Below are positions 8,886 through 18,003 of a stretch of 64,000 bases of DNA, one piece after another. Under the pieces are notes generated by a model that was not told the origin of the DNA, ran no database searches, and saw only the letters and a list, made by a program, of their open reading frames with translations. Source of the DNA: Carnobacterium viridans (GTDB lineage Bacteria > Bacillota > Bacilli > Lactobacillales > Carnobacteriaceae); contig NZ_FNJW01000008.1 of NCBI RefSeq assembly GCF_900102725.1, forward strand, positions 1,302,001 to 1,366,000, in the 5' to 3' direction. Within the stretch, counting starts at the first letter, position 1; the number at the start of each line of letters is the position of its first letter. A program made the translations under genes and the position numbers.

Positions 8886-9875
8886 TTAAGCTTTCAATAT
8901 CTTTTCAATTTCGGTTAATTCTGAAGGAGAAAATTCAAGGTTATCTAATGCTTTGACATTATCCTCAATTTGGCTTACCTTGCTGGCTCCAATTAATACG
9001 CTTGTGACTTTCCCATCTCTTAAAATCCATGAAACAGCCATTTCAGCTAACGTTTGACCTCGGCGTTTTGCGATTTCGTTTAGTGCTCTTGATTGCTCTA
9101 TGGTAGCATTTACTTTTGCTTCATCTAAGAATTGACTTGTTGTCCGACCAGCTCTCGAATCTTTTGGAATGCCATTCAGATAGCGATCTGTCAACATACC
9201 TTGCGCTAAAGGACTAAATGCAATCGTTCCTAATTGATTTTCTTGTAAAACATCTTGTAAACCATCTTCTATCCAGCGGTTATACATGCTGTAAGAAGGT
9301 TGATGAATAATGAAAGGCGTTTTTAATTCTTTAAATATCTTTGAAATTTCAGCTGTTTGTTCGGCAGAATAATTAGAGATTCCAATATACAAAGCTTTAC
9401 CTTGGCGAACCATTAAATCCAATGCATGTGCCGTTTCTTCAAAAGGCGTATCCGGATCTGGACGGTGAGAATAAAAAATATCAACATAATCTAAACCCAT
9501 CCGCTTCAAACTTTGATCAATACTAGCAGTCAAATACTTTTTAGATCCAAATTCCCCATACGGACCTGGCCACATATCATATCCGGCCTTGCTTGAAATA
9601 ATCAATTCATCACGGTAAGGAAGCAAATCTTTTTTTAAAATGCGCCCAAAATTTTCTTCGGCACTACCCGCTGGAGGACCGTAGTTATTGGCTAAGTCAA
9701 AATGCGTGATTCCCAAATCAAATGCACGATGAACCATTTTACGGCTGTTTTCGAATAAATCTACATCACCGAAATTATGCCACATCCCTAAAGACAATGC
9801 TGGCAATTTTAATCCGCTGTTCCCCACACGATTGTAAATCATATTGTCATAACGATTTTCTGCTGCTTGATACAT
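8886..9875 (-). CDS. Aldo/keto reductase, YghZ/Gpr-like
   Basis: A 329-residue NADPH-dependent aldo/keto reductase resembling the YghZ (L-glyceraldehyde-3-phosphate reductase) branch. Tetrad residues are visible: Asp and Tyr in HFDLANNYG, Lys in ISSKAG, His in YSHRPD; the cofactor motif VLIGASKVSQIEDN is near the C-terminus. ATG with GGAGTG upstream. It is monocistronic, with a cre-like site 40 bp upstream, so carbon-source control is likely. Confidence 0.85.
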   Translation of the reverse strand: MYQAAENRYDNMIYNRVGNSGLKLPALSLGMWHNFGDVDLFENSRKMVHRAFDLGITHFDLANNYGPPAGSAEENFGRILKKDLLPYRDELIISSKAGYDMWPGPYGEFGSKKYLTASIDQSLKRMGLDYVDIFYSHRPDPDTPFEETAHALDLMVRQGKALYIGISNYSAEQTAEISKIFKELKTPFIIHQPSYSMYNRWIEDGLQDVLQENQLGTIAFSPLAQGMLTDRYLNGIPKDSRAGRTTSQFLDEAKVNATIEQSRALNEIAKRRGQTLAEMAVSWILRDGKVTSVLIGASKVSQIEDNVKALDNLEFSPSELTEIEKILKA

Positions 9876-9914
9876 TCAATCACTCCATTTTTTATCTATT
9901 TCTTCCTTTTCTAA

Positions 9915-9929
9915 TTATAACGCTTTCAA
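9915..9929 (-). promoter_or_regulatory. cre-like site upstream of the aldo/keto reductase
   Basis: Minus strand TTGAAAGCGTTATAA fits the CcpA consensus except at one position. It lies about 40 bp upstream of the start codon. Confidence 0.45.
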
Positions 9930-10252
9930 ACATAAGAAACAATCAGCTGTAAAAGATTCCAGCGTCATTTGATTAGGAATCGATAGTTAAAATTTCCATT
10001 TCTGTAAATCAGACGTTCCTATGGCTCTCCACAAGCAACACCGTCTATTCCAGAAGAAATGTTATTTTCTTCTATCCACACCATTTGGCGAAGATCTCAT
10101 TATTTTAATGAATATTACTAGTATGAAACTAAATTCTTATAAACTGACGTTCAACATTGAATTTAAATCAACTGCAATAGAGGGTTATCTCCCCTTTTTT
10201 TGGAGTAGTTGATACAGTTTATCTTTTTTCTCATTAAAAAAAGCTTTCTAAA
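9930..10252. other. Intergenic region between the aldo/keto reductase and nrd operon
   Basis: About 320 bp separating divergent genes. A 63-codon open frame at 10021-10212 has no ribosome binding site and an unprotein-like composition, so I do not call it. Confidence 0.4.
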
Positions 10253-10300
10253 AATCTACATATTGTGTTATCATAATCAAACAGACACAACATATAGGTT
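10253..10300 (+). promoter_or_regulatory. Pair of NrdR boxes upstream of the nrd operon
   Basis: Two sites resemble the 16-bp NrdR consensus ACACWATATATWGTGT: 10253-10268 (reverse strand ACACAATATGTAGATT) and 10285-10300 (ACACAACATATAGGTT). Centres are 32 bp apart, about three helical turns, as is usual for paired NrdR boxes. NrdR is the dATP/ATP-sensing repressor of ribonucleotide reductase genes; its gene is not in the window. Confidence 0.7.
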
Positions 10301-10344
10301 TTTGGCGTCTGTAAAAATTATTGTTCAATAGAAGGAGACTTTTA

Positions 10345-10809
10345 ATGGTAAATAAAATAAACATTATTTACATCAGTTTAAATGGGAATACGAAATACTT
10401 CGTCTCATGTTTAAGCGATTACATAAAAGAAAATATGGATGTAATGGTAGAATCACTGAATATTAAAGATTTAAAAGGAGAGACTTTTCCAGTTGATGAA
10501 CCTTTTGTCAGTTTCTTGCCAACTTATTTAAACGGTGGAAATGGAATCCATACCGGTGATAAGGAAGTATTAACCACTAGACTAGGAGATTTCATAGCGT
10601 CTAACGATAACTTTAAACTCTGTTACGGAATTATTGGCAGTGGGAATCGGAATTTCAATAATCAATTCTGTCTCAGCGCTAAGCAATATGTAGAAAGATT
10701 TAGTTTTCCATTAATCGATGTCTTTGAATTACGCGGGACACAGACAGATGTAAAACGAATTGCCAACTTGATTATTAAACATCACGAAGAATTTCTTAAA
10801 AAACTTTAG
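10345..10809 (+). CDS. nrdI: NrdI flavodoxin-like protein for class Ib ribonucleotide reductase
   Basis: About 154 residues. NrdI is the FMN protein that supplies the oxidant needed to assemble the dimanganese-tyrosyl radical cofactor of NrdF. The FMN phosphate loop is visible as ISLNGNTKYF near the N-terminus, with the FLPTYLNGGNG and GSGNRNF flavin loops. ATG at 10345 is chosen because AGAAGGAG lies seven bases upstream; the frame extends 24 bases further but without a site. First gene of nrdI-nrdE-nrdF-nrdF. No nrdH glutaredoxin gene is present in this cluster. Confidence 0.9.
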   Translation: MVNKINIIYISLNGNTKYFVSCLSDYIKENMDVMVESLNIKDLKGETFPVDEPFVSFLPTYLNGGNGIHTGDKEVLTTRLGDFIASNDNFKLCYGIIGSGNRNFNNQFCLSAKQYVERFSFPLIDVFELRGTQTDVKRIANLIIKHHEEFLKKL

Positions 10810-10831
10810 AAAAATCTAGGAGTGAATACCT

Positions 10832-13030
10832 TTGCTAAATCAAACAACTACTATTAAAAGTCCTAAAACTTATTTTTATCTTAATAACTTAGTTAATATT
10901 CCAATCAATGGTGAAATTCCTTTACAAAAGGATCAAGAAGCATTAAAAGCCTATTTTGAAGAAGAAATTATTCCTAATACTTTAACATTTCCTTCACTAG
11001 AAGAAAAATTGGCATTCTTGGTGGATAACAACTACATTGACTTAGACGTTTTAAATCTTTATAGACAGCCTAATAGTGAGGGCTACGATTTTGTATTTAT
11101 TAAAAAAATATTCAAGCAAATTTATGCTGCGAACTTTAAGTTCAAAAGTTTTATGGGTGCTTATAAATTCTACTCACAGTATGCATTGAAAACAAATGAT
11201 CATTCGAAGTACTTGGAACGATTTGAAGATCGTATTGCTTTTAATGCTTTATATCTTGGTAATGGAGATAAAACATTAGCTGTTCAGCTTGCTGAGGAAC
11301 TTATCTCTCAACGTTATCAACCAGCTACTCCTACTTTTCTAAATGCCGGGAAAAAGAAACGTGGGGAAATGATTTCTTGTTTCTTAATTGATATTGCTGA
11401 TTCAATGCTTTCAATTGGTCGGGGAGTAAACTCTGCTTTACAGCTTTCTCGCATTGGTGGTGGAGTTGGAGTTAACCTATCCAATATCCGCTCAGCTGGC
11501 GATCCAATTAAAGATATCGCCAATGCCTCTTCCGGTATTCTTCCAGTAATGAAGCTATTAGAAGATGCCTTTAGCTACAGTAACCAACTTGGGCAGCGGA
11601 ATGGTGCAGGTGTAGTCTATTTGAATGTTTTCCATCCAGATATCTTAGGTTTTTTGTCAACTAAGAAAGAAAATGCAGATGAAAAAATACGAGTTAAAAC
11701 GCTCTCTTTGGGGCTAGTTGTTCCTGATAAATACTATGAATTAATAAAAACAAATAAACCGATGTATTTATTTAGTCCTTACAGTGTGGAAAAGGAATAT
11801 GGTATTCCCTTCTCATATGTAGACTTGTCTGCTGAATATGACAATATGGTTGCAAATTTGAACATCAAAAAAACGCACATCAATGCTCGTGAGTTGGAAC
11901 AAGAAATTTCTCGGTTGCAACAAGAATCCGGCTATCCGTATATTTTAAATATTGATACAGCCAATAACACCAATCCTGTTGATGGAAAAATTATTATGAG
12001 TAATTTATGTTCAGAGATTCTTCAACCCCAAGAACCTTCTACACTCAACGCTGACTTATCTTATGAGCAAACAGGTACTGATATTAGTTGTAATTTGGGT
12101 TCGAGCAATATTATGAATATGCTGCAATCACCAAATTTTGCTCAATCCGTTCATTTAGCAGTTCGTGCACTAACAACAGTTACAGATTCAAGTCATGTTC
12201 TAGAGGTACCTTCTATTAACAAGGGCAATTCTATGTACCATACGATTGGTTTAGGCGCTATGGGATTGCATACCGCTTTAGCTTTGCAAAAAATTGAATA
12301 TGGTTCAGAAGAATCGATTGAATTCACTGAAGCTTATTTCTTAGCTCTAAATTACCATTCTTTGGTAGCAAGTAACGAAATAGCTCAAGAACGAGGAGAA
12401 ACATTTTTTGGATTTGAGAAATCCAAATATGCTGATGGCACATACTTCCATCCTTACCTAGAAAATGAATTCACACTAGTAAGTGAAAAAGTAAAAAACA
12501 TCTTTGCTAACGTCCAATTGCCAACAGTTGCAGATTGGAAAGACTTAAAAGAAAAAATCTCTAAGCATGGTTTGTATCACCGCAACCGTTTAGCCGTTGC
12601 ACCCAACGGTTCTATTTCATATGTAAATGAAACGAGCGCATCACTACATCCGATTACTCAACTTATTGAGAATCGTCAAGAGAAAAAAGTTGGTTCTATT
12701 TTCTACCCAGCGCCTTTCCTTTCAAATGAAACTCTTCCATACTATAAATCAGCTTATGATTATGATCAGCGTAAAATTATTGATATTTACGCCGCTGCTC
12801 AAAAACATATCGATCAAGGTATGAGCTTGACTTTATTTATGCGCTCAACACTTCCTGAAAATATATACGAATGGAAAACAAGAGATTCTTTAAAACTGAC
12901 AACTAGAGACTTGAATCGTCTGAGAAATTACGCTTGGACCAAAGGAATAAAGTCACTTTACTATATTAGAACGTATACCGAAGATGATGAATTTACAATG
13001 GCCAATACTTGTGAATCCTGCATGATTTAA
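10832..13030 (+). CDS. nrdE: Class Ib ribonucleoside-diphosphate reductase, large subunit
   Basis: A 732-residue R1 subunit that reduces ribonucleoside diphosphates to deoxyribonucleotides. Active-site cysteines can be placed at ISCFLID, NLCSEIL and the C-terminal CESC; the radical-transfer Tyr pair is in SLYYIRTYT near the end. As in class Ib enzymes, the long N-terminal ATP-cone is absent. The start is TTG with AGGAG nine bases upstream. It lies 22 bp after nrdI and 13 bp before the first nrdF, so co-transcription is likely. Confidence 0.95.
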   Translation: MLNQTTTIKSPKTYFYLNNLVNIPINGEIPLQKDQEALKAYFEEEIIPNTLTFPSLEEKLAFLVDNNYIDLDVLNLYRQPNSEGYDFVFIKKIFKQIYAANFKFKSFMGAYKFYSQYALKTNDHSKYLERFEDRIAFNALYLGNGDKTLAVQLAEELISQRYQPATPTFLNAGKKKRGEMISCFLIDIADSMLSIGRGVNSALQLSRIGGGVGVNLSNIRSAGDPIKDIANASSGILPVMKLLEDAFSYSNQLGQRNGAGVVYLNVFHPDILGFLSTKKENADEKIRVKTLSLGLVVPDKYYELIKTNKPMYLFSPYSVEKEYGIPFSYVDLSAEYDNMVANLNIKKTHINARELEQEISRLQQESGYPYILNIDTANNTNPVDGKIIMSNLCSEILQPQEPSTLNADLSYEQTGTDISCNLGSSNIMNMLQSPNFAQSVHLAVRALTTVTDSSHVLEVPSINKGNSMYHTIGLGAMGLHTALALQKIEYGSEESIEFTEAYFLALNYHSLVASNEIAQERGETFFGFEKSKYADGTYFHPYLENEFTLVSEKVKNIFANVQLPTVADWKDLKEKISKHGLYHRNRLAVAPNGSISYVNETSASLHPITQLIENRQEKKVGSIFYPAPFLSNETLPYYKSAYDYDQRKIIDIYAAAQKHIDQGMSLTLFMRSTLPENIYEWKTRDSLKLTTRDLNRLRNYAWTKGIKSLYYIRTYTEDDEFTMANTCESCMI

Positions 13031-13043
13031 TAGGAGGGAAATT

Positions 13044-14003
13044 ATGTCTTACTTACATTACAAAGCAATCAACTGGAACGAAATCGAAGATCTTTTAGAT
13101 CATTCAACTTGGGAGAAATTAACGTCATTATTTTGGTTAGATACTCGAATCCCTGTTACAAATGAAAAATCGCAATGGGAAGCTCTTCCAGAAAATGAAA
13201 GAGAAGCATTCATGAAGTCGTTGGCTGGATTAGCTTCAGCAGCTACGTTTCAATCAGAAAAAGGTTACCTAGTAATCAATGAAGGAAAACACACTCAGCA
13301 AGAAGCTGCCATTTATAATAATATTCAATTTATTGAATCTGTTCATGCTAAAGCGTATAACACAATCCTAATAGGATTTAACGAACCAAAAGAAGTTGAT
13401 GATCTCTTAACTTGGGCAGATAACAATAGAGAACTTCAATACAGATTAGATCGTATTCTTGAAGTCTACAAGACAGGAACTCCACTCCAAAAGCGAGTTG
13501 CAAACTTACTCTTGGAAGGAGTCCTAACTTATAGTGGATTCTTTACTCCGTTGCTGTATTGGGCACAGAAGAGATTCACTAGCGTTTCTGAAATGATTAA
13601 GTTAGTTCTCACGAATGAATCTCTACATTGCTTTTATATTAGTCACAAATTCCAATTAGGTTTTTCTGAATTAACTCAACAAGAACAAGCAGAATTGAGA
13701 GATTGGACTTTTGATTTGTTTGTTGAGCTAGTAAACAATGAATTAAATTCTATAGAACAAATTTACTATAAAACCGACTGGCTTGAGGAAGCTAAAGATT
13801 TTGTTCGACAACAAGCTAATAACGCTCTTAAAAGCTTGGGTTTCGAACCGCTTTATCCAGAATCAGTTGCCAACAGCATCTATATTGATTCCATTAATAC
13901 TATCTTGACTAAACTAACTCATCATGATGTAAGTAGCCAAACAAACATTAGCTTTCAAATTGACAAAGAAAATCTAATGACTGAAGAAGACTACGACTTT
14001 TAA
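13044..14003 (+). CDS. nrdF: NrdF-like small subunit lacking one metal ligand (first copy)
   Basis: A 319-residue class Ib R2 homologue. It keeps the presumed radical Tyr (HAKAY), two Glu/His pairs (FIESVHAK and TNESLHCFY) and LLEGVLTY. The first metal ligand, an Asp in LLDTLQ of the second copy, is Ala67 (SAATFQ, codon GCT at 13242-13244). This is a different loss from metal-free class Ie enzymes, which lose the Glu ligands. The C-terminal EEDYDF tail, which docks R2 onto NrdE, is intact, so it could still bind NrdE. It may be an inactive, regulatory or altered-cofactor subunit. ATG with AGGAGGG upstream. Confidence 0.85.
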   Translation: MSYLHYKAINWNEIEDLLDHSTWEKLTSLFWLDTRIPVTNEKSQWEALPENEREAFMKSLAGLASAATFQSEKGYLVINEGKHTQQEAAIYNNIQFIESVHAKAYNTILIGFNEPKEVDDLLTWADNNRELQYRLDRILEVYKTGTPLQKRVANLLLEGVLTYSGFFTPLLYWAQKRFTSVSEMIKLVLTNESLHCFYISHKFQLGFSELTQQEQAELRDWTFDLFVELVNNELNSIEQIYYKTDWLEEAKDFVRQQANNALKSLGFEPLYPESVANSIYIDSINTILTKLTHHDVSSQTNISFQIDKENLMTEEDYDF

Positions 14004-14015
14004 CGAATACATCCA

Positions 14016-14042
14016 GAATTCAAACTTAAAGAGTCTGAATTC
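14016..14042 (+). promoter_or_regulatory. Hairpin between the two nrdF genes
   Basis: GAATTCAAACT pairs with AGTCTGAATTC at 10 of 11 positions around a 5-base loop. There is no strong T-run after it, so it is more likely an mRNA stabiliser, processing site or partial attenuator that sets relative expression of the two subunits. Confidence 0.5.
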
Positions 14043-14063
14043 CATTTTAAGGAGGAAAAAACT

Positions 14064-15020
14064 ATGACTTCAAAGCATAAAGTGATCAATTGGAACAGAA
14101 TTGAAGACGAATTAGACGATTATGTTTGGGATAAGGCAACCTCACAATTTTGGCTAGACACTCGTGTTCCTATTTCAAACGATTTAGCAGATTGGCGAGA
14201 ACTTTCATCTATTGAACAAGACGTTATTAAAAAGGTCGTTGGAGGCCTAGCTTTGCTAGACACATTACAATCTGAAAAAGGTGTTAACGCTATGCGGGAG
14301 GACGTTCGTACTCATAAAGAAGCTGCTATTCTGAATAATTTTTTGTTTATGGAAACCATCCATGCGAAGAGTTATGGAACGATTCTAACTTCTTTGAACA
14401 GTATCAAAAGCATCAATGAGATTTATGATTGGATGAATAATGATGAACGAATGCAATACAAAGCAAAACGGATTAATGACATCTATCAAACTGGTAATGG
14501 TTTGCAAAAGAAGATTGCAAGTATCTTTTTAGAAGGTATTTTATACTACAGTAACTTCTTCGCCCCCTTATGGTACCGTGGCAGTAATAAACTGGCTAAT
14601 CTAGCTGAGCTTATTAAATTGATTATCCGTGATGAATCAGTACATGGTACTTACTTAGGGTATAAATTCCAATTAACTTACAATGAGTTACCTGAAGAAG
14701 AGCAAAAGAAATTGCTGGATTGGATGTACCCTTTGTTGGAAGATCTGATGGAAAATGAGTTGGCCTACACTGAAGAAATCTATAGTCCCATAGGCATAGC
14801 TGAAGATGTTAAAACTTTTGTTCGTTACAATGCTAATAAATCATTGCAAAATATGGGGTTCCAGGCTTATTATGAAAATGCTGATTTAAGTGATGTTAAC
14901 CCTATTGTGATGAATGGTATCTCAATTGAAACATCGAACCATGACTTCTTCTCACAAGTTGGAGCTGGATACCTTATGGGTGATGCTGAATCAATGGTAG
15001 ACGAAGACTACGACTTTTAA
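14064..15020 (+). CDS. nrdF: Class Ib ribonucleotide reductase small subunit (second, canonical copy)
   Basis: A 318-residue R2 subunit with all six expected metal ligands in place: Asp in LALLDTLQ, Glu/His in FMETIHAK, Glu in FLEGILYY, Glu/His in RDESVHG, plus the radical Tyr in HAKSYG. It ends EDYDF, the NrdE-docking tail. ATG follows AAGGAGG. It is separated from the first copy by 60 bp containing a hairpin and followed by a strong terminator. I take it as the catalytically competent partner of NrdE. Confidence 0.92.
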   Translation: MTSKHKVINWNRIEDELDDYVWDKATSQFWLDTRVPISNDLADWRELSSIEQDVIKKVVGGLALLDTLQSEKGVNAMREDVRTHKEAAILNNFLFMETIHAKSYGTILTSLNSIKSINEIYDWMNNDERMQYKAKRINDIYQTGNGLQKKIASIFLEGILYYSNFFAPLWYRGSNKLANLAELIKLIIRDESVHGTYLGYKFQLTYNELPEEEQKKLLDWMYPLLEDLMENELAYTEEIYSPIGIAEDVKTFVRYNANKSLQNMGFQAYYENADLSDVNPIVMNGISIETSNHDFFSQVGAGYLMGDAESMVDEDYDF

Positions 15021-15025
15021 TACAA

Positions 15026-15067
15026 AAAGAAGAACCGCGCTTGTAATAGACGGTTCTTCTTTATTTT
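15026..15067 (+). terminator. Terminator of the nrd operon
   Basis: AAAGAAGAACCG (15026-15037) pairs with CGGTTCTTCTTT (15051-15062), followed by TATTTTTG. Confidence 0.85.
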
Positions 15068-15090
15068 TGCTCTGACTAGCTGCATCCATA

Positions 15091-15600
15091 TTAAATTGTC
15101 TTGGTCATGATCAAATCAGTTTGCTCATCATCACCCATGAAGAAAGAATGTGAACTGATCTGAATAAACCCTTTCTTTTTATAAAAGGAAAGAGCACTTA
15201 GATTTTCTTCCCAAACACCTAACCAAATTATTTTTTTGTTTTCTTCTCGTGCAAACTGTTCAGCTTTCTGTATCAAAAACGTCCCATATCCTTTTCTTTT
15301 ACGATCACTTCGAATGTAAATTCTTTCAATCTCTACAGCATTTTCAGCAATATCTTCTGTTTGAGCATCATCTATGTTTAATTTTAAGTAACCGACTATT
15401 TCTTCATTATCTAATAAAAAGAAAAATGCAGAATTTTTATTTGTAAGTTCTTGTTTGAGTTGTGTACTATTGTAGGCTTTTTCCAAATAACTTTTTAAAT
15501 CTTCCTCAGTGTTTTGATTCTTAAATGTATCCGTAAATAGTTCTATACTGATTTTTTGAAGTAATTTTAAATCTTCTAAGGTACATTTTTTCAATTCCAT
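15091..15600 (-). CDS. GNAT family N-acetyltransferase
   Basis: A 169-residue GNAT protein. The acetyl-CoA loop RKRKGYGTFL (about residue 98) follows the beta-4 strand VEIERIYI, and the C-terminal FYKKKGF motif is typical. It starts 14 bp after the MarR gene on the same strand, so they are co-transcribed. Acceptor substrate unknown; small amines or antibiotics are typical of MarR-linked GNATs. Confidence 0.8.
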   Translation of the reverse strand: MELKKCTLEDLKLLQKISIELFTDTFKNQNTEEDLKSYLEKAYNSTQLKQELTNKNSAFFFLLDNEEIVGYLKLNIDDAQTEDIAENAVEIERIYIRSDRKRKGYGTFLIQKAEQFAREENKKIIWLGVWEENLSALSFYKKKGFIQISSHSFFMGDDEQTDLIMTKTI

Positions 15601-15614
15601 AGTACTAGTCTCCT

Positions 15615-16067
15615 TTAGTAGTCACGTTTGTTTCCTTTTTTCACAAAATCCCAATCAGTTTCCGTATTTTGTTTTATTTTATTTAAAATTCGAGAAAAAA
15701 TTTTGACTTCCTCATCTGATAAGCCTTGTAGAGCAATCTTATTAGAATAAAGATTTTCTTTCACAATATATTCCGCCAATTCATCACCTTTAAGTGTAGT
15801 AAATAACCTTTTGATTTTTTTATTCACTGAGTCAGCTCTTTTTTCAATCAGACCATTTCGTTCAAGTTTTTGAATAGCCCTCGATGCAGTAGTACGATCT
15901 ACTTTTATCATTTCACTTAAATTATCCGGTATAATTCCTGCATTTTCTTTAATCCTTACTAAGTAGAGGTATTGACCTCTTGTAAGATTGAGATCTTTAA
16001 ATTCTATATTAGCGATAGAGTCTAAGGATCGTGCTATCACACCAATGTCACGAAGAATGTCTATCAT
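15615..16067 (-). CDS. MarR family transcriptional regulator
   Basis: A 150-residue winged-helix regulator (LNLTRGQYLYLVRI, then MIKVDRTTASRAIQKLERNGLI as DNA-binding helix and wing, KKIKRLF). ATG with AAGGGGGA upstream. The perfect palindrome 44 bp upstream is a plausible operator, implying autorepression and control of the downstream acetyltransferase. Confidence 0.85.
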   Translation of the reverse strand: MIDILRDIGVIARSLDSIANIEFKDLNLTRGQYLYLVRIKENAGIIPDNLSEMIKVDRTTASRAIQKLERNGLIEKRADSVNKKIKRLFTTLKGDELAEYIVKENLYSNKIALQGLSDEEVKIFSRILNKIKQNTETDWDFVKKGNKRDY

Positions 16068-16110
16068 TCTATTCCCCCTTCTTGTTCTTAATAATTTCTA
16101 TTATAGCGAC

Positions 16111-16132
16111 TTTTGTTGTAAATACAACAAAA
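16111..16132. promoter_or_regulatory. Perfect palindrome, probable MarR operator
   Basis: TTTTGTTGTA and its exact inverse TACAACAAAA are separated by AA. It lies just upstream of marR, at a promoter position. Confidence 0.65.
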
Positions 16133-16289
16133 AAATCTCTTTTATACTTGTTTATTTAAGCATATGATCCACAAAACTTTAGATACGTATTTTTGATTAC
16201 TTGGAAGCAGGCGTTTTTCTCAATTAAAATTGCAACTACTATTTATAGTAAACTTTTATGCTATAGGCAGATTATTTCATAAAAATACA

Positions 16290-16327
16290 AATAAGTGGTA
16301 AGGTTCTTTTTGGAACAAAAACTTATT
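16290..16327 (+). promoter_or_regulatory. Leader hairpin immediately before the NADH peroxidase start
   Basis: AATAAGT (16290-16296) pairs with ACTTATT (16321-16327), with an inner GTTC/GAAC stem. It ends four bases before the GGGGGCC that serves as ribosome binding site, so it could influence translation or mRNA stability. Confidence 0.4.
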
Positions 16328-16343
16328 ACTGGGGGCCATTTTT

Positions 16344-17690
16344 TTGAAAATTATTGTCGTAGGAACATCACATGCTGGCTATGAAGCCATTCAAACATTA
16401 TTGAAGGAGCAACCAGATGCTGAATTGCATTTGTATGAACGTGGAGATACCGCATCATTCTTATCTTGTGGAATTCAAAGTTACTTAGAAGGCATTGCTG
16501 AGTCTTTAGATAGTTTACATTATGCAACAGAGGATTCGTATATCGAACAACATGTAAATGTTCATATGAATAGTGACGTTGTTGGAATTAACCCAAAAGC
16601 TAAAACCATTACTGTTAAAACAACTGATGGAGAAACTGAAGAAAGCTATGATAAATTGATTCTTTCTCCTGGTGCAGCGCCTGTCAGAATTCCAATTCCT
16701 GGTGCTGACTTAGATAATATCTTCTATGTACGTGGCCGTAATTGGGCTGAAAAAGTTAAAACACGTATGGGTCAATCGAAAAAAGCGGTTGTTGTAGGTG
16801 GAGGTTACATCGGTATTGAAGTTGCTGAAGCATTTGCTAAAGTAGGTATTGAAACAACAGTTATTGATTCTTTAGACCGCGTATTGAATACGTACCTAGA
16901 TAAAGAATTTGTTGATGTATTAAATGAAAATATGAATCATAATGGATTGACTGTTCGCACAAGCGAAATGGTAAAAGAAGTTGTTGGCGAAAACGGAACG
17001 GTTAAAAAAGTTGTTACGGATAAAGGGGAGTACGAAGCAGACACTGTGATTATGGCTGTAGGTGTTCGTCCAAATACGAAATGGCTTCAAGGAATCGTTG
17101 AATTGAACCCCGACGGAACGGTCGTTATTGACGACTACCTAGAAACTTCTGAAAAAGATATTTTTGCAATGGGTGATGCTACAAAAATTCCATTTGCACC
17201 AAATCATGGTAAAAAACTAATTGCTTTAGCCTCTAATGCTCGTCGTCAAGGAGTCATTGCGGCTAAAAATATTTTAGAGAAGAAAGTAAAAATGCCTGAA
17301 GTATCTGGGACATCTGGTTTAACATTATTCGACTACAAATTAGCTTCTACAGGTGTGAAAGACATCGATCAAGACTCCATTGACGCTGAAGTAGCTAGCA
17401 CATTCGTAGTAGAAAATATTCGTCCGACTTTTATTGATGACGAAAAAGTCATGATGAAAATTCACTTTGAAAAAGACAGTCACCGCATTGTGGGTGCTCA
17501 ATTGATGTCAACTTATGACGTTACAGCTTCTATCAATGTACTATCGGTAGCTATCTCTTCAGGTTGGACTTTAGAAAAATTAGCCTTTGCTGATTTCTTC
17601 TTCCAACCAGGATTCAACCGTCCATGGAACTACCTAAATGTTCTTGCTCAAAAAGCTTTAGATGATAACTTTGATAGTGAAAAATTATAG
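16344..17690 (+). CDS. FAD-dependent NADH peroxidase (or water-forming NADH oxidase)
   Basis: A 448-residue flavoprotein of the NADH peroxidase/oxidase family. His10 (GTSHAGYEA) and the redox Cys42 (SFLSCGIQSYLEG) are at the positions used by the enterococcal peroxidase as I recall it; the NADH-binding GGGYIGIE is near residue 155 and AMGDAT near 275. Overall wording (YDKLILSPGAAP, VRPNTKWL, FDYKLASTG) is closer to NADH peroxidase than to oxidase, so it probably detoxifies H2O2 with NADH, but the two cannot be fully separated by eye. The start is TTG. Monocistronic. Confidence 0.85.
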   Translation: MKIIVVGTSHAGYEAIQTLLKEQPDAELHLYERGDTASFLSCGIQSYLEGIAESLDSLHYATEDSYIEQHVNVHMNSDVVGINPKAKTITVKTTDGETEESYDKLILSPGAAPVRIPIPGADLDNIFYVRGRNWAEKVKTRMGQSKKAVVVGGGYIGIEVAEAFAKVGIETTVIDSLDRVLNTYLDKEFVDVLNENMNHNGLTVRTSEMVKEVVGENGTVKKVVTDKGEYEADTVIMAVGVRPNTKWLQGIVELNPDGTVVIDDYLETSEKDIFAMGDATKIPFAPNHGKKLIALASNARRQGVIAAKNILEKKVKMPEVSGTSGLTLFDYKLASTGVKDIDQDSIDAEVASTFVVENIRPTFIDDEKVMMKIHFEKDSHRIVGAQLMSTYDVTASINVLSVAISSGWTLEKLAFADFFFQPGFNRPWNYLNVLAQKALDDNFDSEKL

Positions 17691-17732
17691 TACTTTTGTA
17701 AACATACTAAGTTTAAAAGACTAATATAGTAA

Positions 17733-17780
17733 AAAAATAGCTTCCTAGTAGAAGAATATCTACTAGGAAGCTATTTTTAT
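17733..17780 (+). terminator. Very strong terminator after the NADH peroxidase
   Basis: A perfect 20-bp stem (17733-17752 with 17759-17778) around a 6-base loop, beginning with A-run and ending in TTTTTAT. The rest of the 313-bp gap to 18004 has no recognisable gene. Confidence 0.9.
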
Positions 17781-18003
17781 ACGTCAAAATTTGAAGCTTT
17801 AATCACCTTTTTTGATTTTTAGAACTTAAGTTAACATTAGTTTTCAAAAAATTCCTTCTACTACCTATTCACTTTTCTGAAGGGTTGCTTTTATTTACTA
17901 CAACTACAATCATTTTCTGTTTGCTTATTCCGTATAGATAATAACCACTATTTCAAGAAATGGAAAGTATTATAGATTGAAACTCCTTTTTCAGGGAAAG
18001 CAC

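Noticed and set aside
10021-10212. 63-codon open frame upstream of nrdI
   Set aside because: No ribosome binding site, low-complexity composition, and it ends in the nrd promoter region.
13044-14003. First NrdF as a class Ie (metal-free) subunit
   Set aside because: Class Ie proteins lose the three Glu ligands; here those are present and only the Asp is changed.
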